The notes beneath the pieces are model-generated. The model was not told the DNA's origin. It worked only from the letters and a program-made list of their open reading frames with translations, and made no database searches. DNA of 64,000 nt from Paraburkholderia bryophila (GTDB taxonomy: Bacteria > Pseudomonadota > Gammaproteobacteria > Burkholderiales > Burkholderiaceae): NCBI RefSeq assembly GCF_013409255.1, contig NZ_JACCAS010000001.1:4216001-4280000 (forward strand). Reading direction: 5' to 3'. Below are positions 17,627-25,951 of the stretch, in pieces. Made by a program: the position numbers and the translations under genes. Positions within the stretch are counted from its first letter, which is position 1, and every line of letters starts with the position of its first letter.

Positions 17627-18654
17627 TGAGCGCGGACACGGGGCGGCTTCGGCTTGGCGTGGTGGGGTTGGGGCGGCTGGGCAAGCGCCATGCGGAGAAT
17701 CTTGCGTACCGGGTGCCGGGGGCTTCGCTGGTGGCCGCTTGCAGTCCGGTGGAAGAGGAGCGTGCGTGGGCGCGTGAGGCGCTGCCCGAGCCGCGGCTTT
17801 ATAGCGATTACGCCGAGTTGCTGGCGGATCGCGATGTGGATGCGGTGTGGCTGGTGACGCCGTCGTCGTTGCACGCGCAACAGATTATCGATGCGTTGCA
17901 GGCTGGCAAGCATGTGTTTTGCGAGAAGCCGTTGTCGCTGGATCTGGCGGAATGCGAGCGGGTGCTGGCCGAGGCGGCGCGGTATCCGCATTTGCAGGCG
18001 ACCATAGGGTTTATGCGGCGCTTCGATCCGAGCTATCGGGATGCGTTCGACAAGATCGAAGCGGGCGCGATTGGGCGGCCGTTTCTGGTGCGATCGCAGA
18101 CGACGGATCAGAACGATACCGATGGGTTTTTTGTGCGTTTCGCGGCGACGTCGGGCGGGATTTTTCTGGATTGCACGGTGCACGATATCGATGTCGCGCG
18201 GTGGCTGTTGGGGAGTCCGCGTGCCACGCGGGTGTTTGCTGCGGGGGCGGTGGCATTGCATGAGGGGTTGCGGGAGTTTGGCGACGTTGATAATGGCGTC
18301 GCGATTTGTGAGTTTGAAGGTGGCAAGCTTGCGGTGTTTTATGCGTCGCGGACGCAGGCCCATGGGAACGATAGTCATAGCGAAGTGATCGGCACGGCCG
18401 GGGCGTTGGCGATTGGGCGGAATCCGTCGGTGAATCGGGTTGAGATTTATGATCGATCCGGGATCCGGAATGAGTGCACGCCGACGTTTTTTGATCGGTT
18501 TGAAGAGGCGTTTCTGGTTGAGGCCAGGGAGTTTGTTGCCGCTGTGCGGGGGGGAAGTGGCTGCGGCGCTACGCTTGCCGATGCGGTTGAGGCTACGCGG
18601 ATTGGGGGGGCGTTGAGGGAGTCGCTTCTGAGCGGGCAGGCTGTGGTTTTGTAG
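17626..18654 (+). CDS. Second Gfo/Idh/MocA dehydrogenase, probable inositol isomer dehydrogenase, 342 aa
   Basis: A paralogue of the preceding IolG with VVGLGRLGKRHAENLA, FCEKPLSLDL, GFMRRFDPSY and DCTVHDIDVARW. ATG 17626 is formed within TGATG at the iolG stop, so translation is coupled. It may act on scyllo-inositol or another isomer, or supply a second step; the sequence alone does not decide. The last 450 bases change in codon style: many codons end in T or G (GGG, GTT, GAG, TTT), unlike the GC-ending codons at the start of the gene. The gene ends directly before the large palindromic repeat A. Confidence 0.85.
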   Translation: MSADTGRLRLGVVGLGRLGKRHAENLAYRVPGASLVAACSPVEEERAWAREALPEPRLYSDYAELLADRDVDAVWLVTPSSLHAQQIIDALQAGKHVFCEKPLSLDLAECERVLAEAARYPHLQATIGFMRRFDPSYRDAFDKIEAGAIGRPFLVRSQTTDQNDTDGFFVRFAATSGGIFLDCTVHDIDVARWLLGSPRATRVFAAGAVALHEGLREFGDVDNGVAICEFEGGKLAVFYASRTQAHGNDSHSEVIGTAGALAIGRNPSVNRVEIYDRSGIRNECTPTFFDRFEEAFLVEAREFVAAVRGGSGCGATLADAVEATRIGGALRESLLSGQAVVL

Positions 18655-18660
18655 GGTTTG

Positions 18661-19423
18661 GGTTTTGGCCTGCTCGGCGCTTGGGGTGTGTTCGCTGTGG
18701 TGTTGGCCTTTCCTTGTTTTCGCGGTGGTCTATTGGCGTTCCCCCTGTGCGGGGGGCACCTACTTTTCTTTGCCTGCCGCAAAGACAAGTAGGCAAAAGA
18801 AAGCGGCTCACACCGCTAATTCTGAAGCGGGTCCCTCGCGCAGCCACGCCAGTGGCTCATCTGGAATCCGTGCCCCCGCACACTCCGCGCTCGTGACAAA
18901 GGCGTCATCCTTCCGGCGGCGCTGCGCGCGCCGTAGCGGTCGTTCACCAAAACATCGAGGCTTTGCGTGTCGTGGCGGATGGTTACCAGAACGTCGGGGT
19001 GTTGTGGGCAACGCCGAATTCAACATCATTTTTTCGTGCGCGGAGGCGAAGCCGACGGCTCCCCCCGCGCGCAGAAAAACCACGGGTTCGAGGCGAACCG
19101 TTCCGGCGAGCGCGTAGCGCGAGGCGGGAGGAATGACGGCCTTGTCACGAACGCGGAGTGTGCGGGAGCACAGATTCCAGATGCACCACTACCTGCGGCA
19201 GCCCACGGGCCCCGCTTAAGAATTAGCGGTGTGAGCGGCTTTCTCTTGCTGACTTCTCTGTGCCGCGGCAAAGAGAAGTTAGTGCCGCCCCGCACAGGGG
19301 GCAACGCTAATAGACCACCGTGACATCAAGGAAAGGCCAAAGCAACAGGCACAGGGGCAACGCTAATAGACTACCGAGCCAACGCAATAAGAGCACAACC
19401 CAAGCGCCGCAAAGGCCAAAACC
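18661..19423. repeat. Large palindromic non-coding repeat, copy A (about 763 bp)
   Basis: Two inverted arms of roughly 215 bases (from GGCCTTTCCTTG at 18705, and to its complement at 19327-19338) surround a less conserved centre. Outside them, the ends at 18661-18685 and 19399-19423 are inverted repeats matching at 22 of 25 positions. Each arm contains an internal hairpin such as 18760-18792, a CTACTTT stem with a GCAAAG core. A GGGGCAACGCTAATAGAC unit is duplicated in the right arm (about 19299-19323 and 19356-19380). The same element recurs as copy B. No protein is encoded. It resembles oversized REP/BIME or MITE-type elements; the family is not named because I cannot search. Confidence 0.8.
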
Positions 19424-19456
19424 TACCCCAAAAATCCCACCACCTTAAGCCCCGCT

Positions 19457-19462
19457 TATAAT
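19457..19462 (+). promoter_or_regulatory. Candidate -10 box of valS
   Basis: A perfect TATAAT lies 34 bases before the valS start, just outside repeat A. No good -35 is seen at 17-base spacing. Transcription would begin near 19469, leaving a leader of about 28 bases. Confidence 0.4.
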
Positions 19463-19496
19463 CAAAGATTCCACGCATCCACCAGCAGAAAGCCCC

Positions 19497-22382
19497 ATGA
19501 GCGAGACCCCGAGCGACACCACCGCCACCGACACCCTCTCCAAGAGCTTCGAACCCCACACCATCGAAGCCCACTGGGGCCCGGAATGGGAAAAACGCGC
19601 GTACGCCGCGCCCTCATTCGACGGGAACAAGAAAGACTTCTCGATCCAGCTGCCGCCGCCGAACGTCACGGGCACCCTGCACATGGGCCACGCCTTCAAC
19701 CAGACGATCATGGACAGCCTCACCCGCTATCACCGCATGCTCGGCGAAAACACCCTGTGGGTGCCGGGCACCGACCACGCGGGGATCGCCACGCAGATCG
19801 TCGTCGAACGTCAACTCGACGCGCAAGGCGTGTCGCGCCATGACCTCGGCCGCGAAAAATTCGTCGAACGCGTCTGGGATTGGAAGCAGGAGTCCGGCTC
19901 GACCATCACGAATCAGGTCCGCCGCCTCGGCGCTTCGATCGACTGGTCGCGCGAATACTTCACGATGGACGACAAAATGTCGACCGCCGTGCGCGACGTG
20001 TTCGTCCGCCTGTATGAACAAGGCCTGATCTATCGCGGCAAACGCCTCGTCAACTGGGACCCGGTGCTGATGACGGCCGTGTCCGATCTCGAAGTGGTCA
20101 GCGAAGAAGAGGACGGCTTCCTCTGGCATATCCAGTACCCGCTCACCGACGGCTCGGGTCATCTGACGGTCGCGACCACCCGTCCGGAAACCATGCTCGG
20201 CGACACCGCCGTGATGGTCCATCCGGAAGACGAACGCTACGCGCACCTGATCGGCAAGACGGTCACGCTGCCGCTGTCGGGCCGCGAAGTGCCGGTCATC
20301 GCCGACGACTACGTCGACCGCGAATTCGGCACCGGCGTCGTCAAGGTCACGCCCGCGCACGACCAGAACGACTATGCGGTCGGCCAGCGCCACAACCTGC
20401 CGATGATCGAAATCCTCACGCTCGACGCGAAGATCAACGACAACGCGCCGGAAAAATACCGCGGCCTCGACCGTTTCGACGCCCGCAAGCAGGTCGTGGC
20501 GGACCTCGACTCGCTCGGCGTGCTCGAATCGGTCAAGAAGCACAAGCTGATGGTGCCGCGCGGCGACCGCACGAGCGTGATCATCGAGCCGATGCTGACG
20601 GATCAATGGTTCGTCGCCATGAGCAAGCCGGCGCCGGAAGGCACCTTCAATCCGGGCAAATCGATCGCCGAAACCGCGCTGGACGTGGTCCGCAGCGGTG
20701 AGATCAAGTTCGTGCCGGAAAACTGGTCGACCACGTACTACCAGTGGCTCGAAAACATCCAGGACTGGTGCATCTCGCGCCAACTCTGGTGGGGCCATCA
20801 GATCCCGGCCTGGTACGGCGAAAACGGCGAGATCTTCGTCGCCAAGACCGAAGAAGACGCACGCACCAAAGCGACCGCGGCCGGCTACACCGGCGCGTTG
20901 AAGCGCGACGAAGACGTGCTCGACACGTGGTTCTCGTCGGCGCTGGTGCCGTTCTCGTCGCTCGGCTGGCCGAACGAAACGCCGGAACTGAAGCATTTCA
21001 TGCCGTCGTCGGTGCTGGTGACCGGCTTCGACATCATCTTCTTCTGGGTCGCGCGCATGGTCATGATGACCACGCACTTCACCGGCAAGGTGCCGTTCGA
21101 CACGGTCTACGTGCACGGTCTGGTGCGCGACGCCGAAGGCCAGAAGATGTCGAAGAGCAAGGGCAATACGCTCGACCCGATCGATATCGTCGACGGTATC
21201 GACCTCGACACGCTGGTCGCCAAGCGCACCACCGGCCTGATGAATCCGAAGCAGGCCGCATCGATCGAAAAGAAAACCCGCAAGGAATTCCCGGACGGCA
21301 TTCCCGCGTTCGGCACCGACGCGCTGCGCTTCACGATGGCGTCCATGGCCACGCTCGGCCGCAACGTCAACTTCGACCTCGCGCGCTGCGAAGGCTATCG
21401 CAACTTCTGCAACAAGCTGTGGAATGCCACCCGTTTTGTGCTGATGAACTGCGAAGGCCACGATTGCGGCTTCGAGCAGCCGGCACAGTGCGGCGAATGC
21501 GGCCCGGACGGCCATTTGCACTTCTCGCAGGCCGACTACTGGATCGTCTCGCGCCTGCAACGTGTGGAAACGGAAATCGCCAAAGGTTTCGCCGACTATC
21601 GTTTCGATAATGTGACCAACGCCCTATACAAGTTCGTATGGGACGAATACTGTGATTGGTATCTCGAACTCGCCAAGGTTCAGATCCAGACGGGTCAGCC
21701 GAACCAGCAGCGCGCCACGCGCCGCACGCTGTTGCGCGTGCTCGAGACGGTGCTGCGCCTCGCGCATCCGGTGATTCCTTTCATTACCGAAGCGTTGTGG
21801 CAGAAAGTGGCGCCGTTGGCCGGACGTTATCCCGCGGGCATGACCGAGGGTGAAGCGTCCATCATGGTGCAACCTTACCCAGTTGCCGAGCCTTCGAAGA
21901 TCGACGAAGACGCGGAACAATGGGCAGCCGATCTGAAAGCGGTGATCGACGCGTGCCGGAATCTGCGCGGTGAAATGAATCTGTCGCCGGCGGTCAAGGT
22001 GCCGTTGCTCGCCGCCGGCAACGCGGAGCGCTTGCGTACGTTCGCTCCGTACGCCCAGGCGCTGGCCCGTTTGTCGGAAGTGCAGATCATCGCCGACGAA
22101 GCAACGCTGGACGCACAGGCAGATGGCGCGCCAATTGCTATCGTAGGGAATGACAAGCTCGTCCTGAAGGTGGAAATCGATGTCGCCGTGGAGCGCGAGC
22201 GTTTGTCGAAAGAGATTGCGCGGTTGAGCACGGAAATCATCAAGTGCAACGGCAAATTGCAGAACGAAAGTTTTGTTGCGAAGGCGCCGCCGGCAGTCGT
22301 TGAGCAGGAGCAGAAAAGGCGGACTGAATTCGAAGCCACGGTGGGCAAGCTGCAAGCCCAGCTGGCGCGGTTGCCCGCCTGA
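19497..22382 (+). CDS. valS: Valyl-tRNA synthetase, 961 aa
   Basis: A class I aminoacyl-tRNA synthetase charging tRNA-Val with valine. The HIGH motif is HMGH at 62-65 within [17 protein letters not shown], and KMSKS is at about 550 in [10 protein letters not shown]. Between them is the CP1 editing domain with [19 protein letters not shown] and [15 protein letters not shown]. The C-terminal anticodon-binding domain is followed by a coiled-coil arm ([21 protein letters not shown]), typical of ValRS. ATG 19497 gives the expected N-terminus. It is followed 84 bases later by galU. Confidence 0.98.
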   Translation: MSETPSDTTATDTLSKSFEPHTIEAHWGPEWEKRAYAAPSFDGNKKDFSIQLPPPNVTGTLHMGHAFNQTIMDSLTRYHRMLGENTLWVPGTDHAGIATQIVVERQLDAQGVSRHDLGREKFVERVWDWKQESGSTITNQVRRLGASIDWSREYFTMDDKMSTAVRDVFVRLYEQGLIYRGKRLVNWDPVLMTAVSDLEVVSEEEDGFLWHIQYPLTDGSGHLTVATTRPETMLGDTAVMVHPEDERYAHLIGKTVTLPLSGREVPVIADDYVDREFGTGVVKVTPAHDQNDYAVGQRHNLPMIEILTLDAKINDNAPEKYRGLDRFDARKQVVADLDSLGVLESVKKHKLMVPRGDRTSVIIEPMLTDQWFVAMSKPAPEGTFNPGKSIAETALDVVRSGEIKFVPENWSTTYYQWLENIQDWCISRQLWWGHQIPAWYGENGEIFVAKTEEDARTKATAAGYTGALKRDEDVLDTWFSSALVPFSSLGWPNETPELKHFMPSSVLVTGFDIIFFWVARMVMMTTHFTGKVPFDTVYVHGLVRDAEGQKMSKSKGNTLDPIDIVDGIDLDTLVAKRTTGLMNPKQAASIEKKTRKEFPDGIPAFGTDALRFTMASMATLGRNVNFDLARCEGYRNFCNKLWNATRFVLMNCEGHDCGFEQPAQCGECGPDGHLHFSQADYWIVSRLQRVETEIAKGFADYRFDNVTNALYKFVWDEYCDWYLELAKVQIQTGQPNQQRATRRTLLRVLETVLRLAHPVIPFITEALWQKVAPLAGRYPAGMTEGEASIMVQPYPVAEPSKIDEDAEQWAADLKAVIDACRNLRGEMNLSPAVKVPLLAAGNAERLRTFAPYAQALARLSEVQIIADEATLDAQADGAPIAIVGNDKLVLKVEIDVAVERERLSKEIARLSTEIIKCNGKLQNESFVAKAPPAVVEQEQKRRTEFEATVGKLQAQLARLPA

Positions 22383-22466
22383 TCGGGGCTCCGTGTCCGC
22401 CCGTGATCAGAGGGTGATCGGGCGGGCAAGGACTGATAGCTAAACCAGAGGACTCAGGGTAATCAC

Positions 22467-23348
22467 ATGCTAAAAGTTACAAAAGCGGTATTTCCGGTAG
22501 CAGGTCTTGGCACGCGGTTTCTCCCCGCCACGAAGGCGAGCCCGAAGGAAATGCTGCCGATCGTCGACAAGCCGCTGATTCAATATGCGGTGGAAGAAGC
22601 CATGGCGGCCGGCATCACCGAAATGATTTTCGTCACGGGGCGCAGCAAGCGGGCCATCGAGGACCACTTCGACAAATCGTACGAAATCGAAGCGGAACTG
22701 GAAGCGCGCGGCAAGGACAAGCTGCTGGAGCTGGTGCGCAGCATCAAGCCGAGCCATGTGGACTGCTTCTACGTGCGTCAGCCGGAAGCGCTGGGCCTTG
22801 GCCACGCGGTGCTGTGCGCGGAAAAGCTGGTGGGCGACAACCCGTTCGCCGTGATTCTCGCGGACGACTTGCTGTACGGCACACCGCCGGTCATGACGCA
22901 GATGATCGAGGTGTTCGACCACTATCACAGCTCGGTGATTGGTGTCGAAGAGATCCCGGCGCAGGAAACCAAGTCGTACGGGATTGTCGACGGCAAGGAG
23001 TGGGAAGACTCGATCATCAAGATGTCGGGCATTATCGAGAAGCCTGAGCCGAACGTGGCGCCGTCGAATCTCGGCGTGGTGGGCCGGTACGTGTTGAAGC
23101 CGCGTATCTTCGAACATTTGCGCGCGCTGAAGCCGGGCGCCGGTGGTGAATTGCAACTCACGGACGCGATCCAGTCGTTGCTCGCCGACGAACAGGTGCT
23201 GGCGTACAAGTATCACGGCACGCGTTTCGACTGCGGCAGCAAGCTGGGCTATCTGAAGGCGACGGTCGAGTTTGCGTTGCGTCACCCGGAAGTGGCCGCT
23301 GATTTCGAAGAATATTTGCGTACCCGTTCGCCGGTGCTGGAAGGCTGA
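22467..23348 (+). CDS. galU: UTP-glucose-1-phosphate uridylyltransferase GalU, 293 aa
   Basis: Makes UDP-glucose for envelope polysaccharides, LPS and trehalose. The nucleotidyltransferase signature GLGTRFLPATKASPKEMLPI with VDKPLIQYAVEEA is at the N-terminus; FAVILADDLL holds the metal-binding Asp; GRYVLKPRIFEHL and GGELQLTDAI are family motifs. The length is standard. ATG 22467 starts the protein with MLKVTKAVFPVAGLGTRF. A bidirectional terminator follows 70 bases after the stop. Confidence 0.97.
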   Translation: MLKVTKAVFPVAGLGTRFLPATKASPKEMLPIVDKPLIQYAVEEAMAAGITEMIFVTGRSKRAIEDHFDKSYEIEAELEARGKDKLLELVRSIKPSHVDCFYVRQPEALGLGHAVLCAEKLVGDNPFAVILADDLLYGTPPVMTQMIEVFDHYHSSVIGVEEIPAQETKSYGIVDGKEWEDSIIKMSGIIEKPEPNVAPSNLGVVGRYVLKPRIFEHLRALKPGAGGELQLTDAIQSLLADEQVLAYKYHGTRFDCGSKLGYLKATVEFALRHPEVAADFEEYLRTRSPVLEG

Positions 23349-23417
23349 ACGGGAGTTAGGCGCATTGGCCTGTTCGCAGGTGTGTTTTAGCCTCTCGATA
23401 GCATCAGACTGACGTAA

Positions 23418-23460
23418 AAAAAAGGCGCTGTGCCCCGCAATCGCGGGCACAGCGCCTTTT
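23418..23460. terminator. Bidirectional intrinsic terminator between galU and tusA
   Basis: A-rich sequence, then AAAGGCGCTGTGCCC, a 9-base loop, GGGCACAGCGCCTTT and a T-rich end: a 15-16 bp stem with A and T tracts on both sides. It can end transcription of galU from the left and of tusA from the right. Confidence 0.9.
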
Positions 23461-23492
23461 GTTTGGGCGTTCGGTGCGTGAGTTGCGCCGGC

Positions 23493-23726
23493 TTAGCGGC
23501 GTTTCATCAGGAACGTGAAGACTTTGTCTTGCGTTGAGGTTTCGACGATTTCGTTGCCGGTTTGTTTGGCGAAGGCGGCGAAATCGCGCTGCGAGCCGGG
23601 GTCGGTGGCGAGCACTTTGAGAATCTGGCCGCTTTCCATGTCGGCGAGCGCTTTTTTGGCGCGCAAGATAGGCAGCGGGCACAACAGGCCGCGTGCATCG
23701 ACTTCTTTGTGAATCTGAATTTGCAT
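23493..23726 (-). CDS. TusA-family sulfurtransferase, 77 aa
   Basis: A small SirA/TusA-fold protein with the signature DARGLLCPLPILRAKKALA, including the sulfur-carrying Cys16, and LKVLATDPGSQRDFAAFA. Family members relay persulfide sulfur for tRNA thiolation, molybdenum cofactor or other sulfur chemistry. The start ATG 23726 puts the first beta strand (MQIQIHKEVDARG) at the N-terminus; the extra 18 residues of the open frame look non-coding. It is convergent with galU. The gene is solitary, so its particular pathway is open. Confidence 0.9.
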   Translation of the reverse strand: MQIQIHKEVDARGLLCPLPILRAKKALADMESGQILKVLATDPGSQRDFAAFAKQTGNEIVETSTQDKVFTFLMKRR

Positions 23727-24097
23727 CGACGATGACCTTCTGGGACGGAGCGTCGCGGTGGGGCGACGCTGGAGGTTCAAATTCTACAGTACGGGTTTTG
23801 GGCCTGCTCGGCGGGTTCGTGCTGCTTTGGCCTTTCCTTGAGTTCATGGTGGGCTGTTTGCCAGGCGCCTTGGCCTTTCCTTGAGTTCACGGTGGTCTAT
23901 TAGCGTTGCCCCTGTGCGGGGCTGCACCTACTTTTCTTTGCCTGCCGCAAAGCAAAGTAGGCAAAAGAAAGCGGCTCAAACCGCCAGCTTATAAGCGGGT
24001 CCCCCGCGCAGTCACGGTAGTGGTGCATCTGGAATCCGTGTTCTCGCGCATTCCGAGCCTGTGGCACAGCAGTCATTCTTCCGGCGGCGCTGCGCGC

Positions 24098-25470
24098 GGA
24101 CCTATCCGTGATTTTGTGGGCGAGGCATATCATGAAGGATGAAAATCATGGATATGCCGATCATGAAAAAGAAACGTACTGTCGCCTCTCAGGCAGCGGC
24201 CCGAGGGCCGCTGCCTGCCCTGCCTGAAGGTCTGCTTGATGAACTGGTGAAGGGTCCGATGACGCCTGTCCAGGTCCAGGACCTGATGCTGGCGTTCAAC
24301 AAGGCCATCATCGAGCGCGCGATGGGCGCCGAGATGAACATGCATCTGGGCTACCCGGCGGGCCAGCCCAAGCCCGACGGCCAGGCCAACGAACGCAACG
24401 GCGCCAGCGGCAAGACAATCATCACCGAGCGCGGCCCCGTCAGGCTCGATCTGCCGCGCGATCGTGAGGGCAGTTTCGCGCCGATCCTGATTCCCAAACA
24501 CGAGCGCCGTTTCACGGGCTTCGATGAGCGCATCATCGCCATGTACGCCCGCGGCATGAGCGTGCGCGAGATTCAGGCGTTTCTGGCTGAAAGCTATGGC
24601 ACCGAGGTCTCACCCGACTTCATCAGCTCAGTCACTGACGAAGTGATGGCTGAAACGCTGGCCTGGCAAAACCGCCCGCTCGAGCCGATGTACCCGGTGG
24701 TGTTCTTCGACGCGCTACGCGTGAAGATCCGTGGCGACGGCGTGGTGAGCAACAAGGCCGTCTATCTGGCGCTGGGTATCCAGGCCGACGGCCAGCGCGA
24801 CGTACTCGGCCTGTGGATTGAACAGACCGAGGGCGCGAAGTTCTGGCTCAAGGTGTTCAATGACCTCAAGACCCGCGGTTGCCAGGACATCCTGATCGCG
24901 GTGGTGGACGGTCTGAAAGGACTGGCCGAGGCGATCGGGACGGCGTACCCCCGCACGGCGGTGCAGACCTGCATCGTGCATCTGATCCGAAACAGTCTGG
25001 AGTACGCCAGCCACAAGGACCGCAAGGCGGTCGCCACGGCGCTGCGTCCGATCTATGCAGCCGCGAGCGAACAGGCTGCACAGCAGGCCTTGCAGGACTT
25101 CACTGAAGGACCCTGGGGAACGAAGTATCCGACCATCGTGCAATCCTGGCAGCGCGCCTGGGAACACGTCACACCGTTCTTCGTGTTTCCTCCGGAGATA
25201 CGCCGGGTCGTGTACACAACAAACGCCATAGAGAGTCTGAACATGCAACTGCGCAAGATCATCAAGACCCGAGGCCACTTCCCCAACGACGAGGCCGCCA
25301 TCAAGCTGCTGTGGCTGGCGCTACGTAACGTGCTGGCAAAGTCCGTGAGAGCGGCATTCGACTGGAAAGCGGCGATGAACCAGTTTGCTATCCTGTTTGG
25401 CGAGCGCTTCACGCTCGCACGTGGCTAGAAATCTTTAACCCGCCTCGCACACAAAAATGCGGACAGGTTC
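24098..25470 (+). mobile_element. IS256-family insertion sequence, copy 1, 1373 bp
   Basis: The left end starts GGACCTATCCGTGATTTTG and the right end, read inwards, starts GAACCTGTCCGCATTTTTG; about 29 bases form an imperfect terminal inverted repeat. The 8 bases CTGCGCGC occur at 24090-24097 and 25471-25478, a target duplication of the size expected for this family. The insertion lies inside repeat B, and the same CTGCGCGC site is intact in repeat A (18922-18929). One transposase gene fills the element. Confidence 0.95.
24139..25428 (+). CDS. IS256-family (mutator-type) transposase, copy 1, 429 aa
   Basis: A Transposase_mut protein. The catalytic DDE residues appear at Asp191 (VVFFDALRVKIRGDG), Asp257 (IAVVDGLKG) and Glu365 (TTNAIESLNMQLRK), and the conserved Cys/His of this family is CIVHLIRNS (278-286). 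The N-terminal part (about 40-160) is the helical DNA-binding region. The protein is full length and apparently intact. The chosen ATG 24139 follows GAAGG. It differs from copy 2 at two residues only (Ala27 for Glu, and Ala74 for Pro). Confidence 0.95.
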   Translation: MKIMDMPIMKKKRTVASQAAARGPLPALPEGLLDELVKGPMTPVQVQDLMLAFNKAIIERAMGAEMNMHLGYPAGQPKPDGQANERNGASGKTIITERGPVRLDLPRDREGSFAPILIPKHERRFTGFDERIIAMYARGMSVREIQAFLAESYGTEVSPDFISSVTDEVMAETLAWQNRPLEPMYPVVFFDALRVKIRGDGVVSNKAVYLALGIQADGQRDVLGLWIEQTEGAKFWLKVFNDLKTRGCQDILIAVVDGLKGLAEAIGTAYPRTAVQTCIVHLIRNSLEYASHKDRKAVATALRPIYAAASEQAAQQALQDFTEGPWGTKYPTIVQSWQRAWEHVTPFFVFPPEIRRVVYTTNAIESLNMQLRKIIKTRGHFPNDEAAIKLLWLALRNVLAKSVRAAFDWKAAMNQFAILFGERFTLARG

Positions 25471-25951
25471 CTGCGCGCGCCTCCGCGGTCGGTCACCCAA
25501 CCCATTGTGAGATCCCGGAGCACTTCGGCGCTTCGCCGAGGCGAAGCCGACGGCTCCCCCCGCGCGCAGAAAAACCACGGGTTCGAGGCGAACCGTTCCG
25601 GCGAGCGCGTAGCGCGAGGCGGGAGGAATGATGGCCTTGTCACGAGCGCGTAGTGTGCGGGAACACGGATTCCAGATGCACCACTACCGTGGCTGCGCGG
25701 GGGACCCGCTTAATGGTTAGCGGTGTGAGCCGCTTTCTTTTGCCTACTTTGCTTTGCGGCAGGCAAAGAAAAGTAGGTGCCGCCCCGCACAGGGGCAACG
25801 CTAATAGACCACTGTGATCACAAGGAAAGGCCAACGCAGCAGGCACGCAACCCAAGCGCCCCGCAGCCCACCCCAAAGTCAGAAAAACCAAAAAAGCCAA
25901 GCCCCCGCCGGGGCATATAATGTCCCCCGAACTGCCGCCCTCCCGAGAAAA

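Larger units (their letters stand above)
23829..25832. repeat. Large palindromic repeat, copy B, interrupted by the IS element
   Basis: The left arm (from 23872; its GGCCTTTCCTTG start is also present 43 bases earlier at 23829) ends at 24097, and the right arm runs from 25471 to 25832. The arms are inverted and match repeat A, including hairpins at 23928-23960 and 25744-25776 and a roughly 100-base block identical to A around 25545-25650. Removing the IS and one 8-base duplication restores a continuous element of about 580 bases between the outer GGCCTTTCCTTG boxes. No coding sequence is seen outside the transposase. Confidence 0.8.

Noticed and set aside
18700..19320. Short ORFs inside the palindromic repeats as genes
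   Set aside because: They fall in inverted-repeat DNA, differ in frame between copies A and B and lack ribosome-binding sites.
18661..19423. A CRISPR array or structured RNA gene in the repeat region
   Set aside because: The repeats are inverted arms, not short regularly spaced direct repeats with spacers, and no cas gene is near.
19614..21560. A 648-codon ORF antisense to valS, and similarly long ORFs opposite iolD (7956-9560), the permease gene (12971-14206) and the FUSC gene (37928-39496)
   Set aside because: They are mirror frames of well-supported genes in GC-rich DNA, rich in Arg, Asp and His, with no family motifs or ribosome-binding sites.
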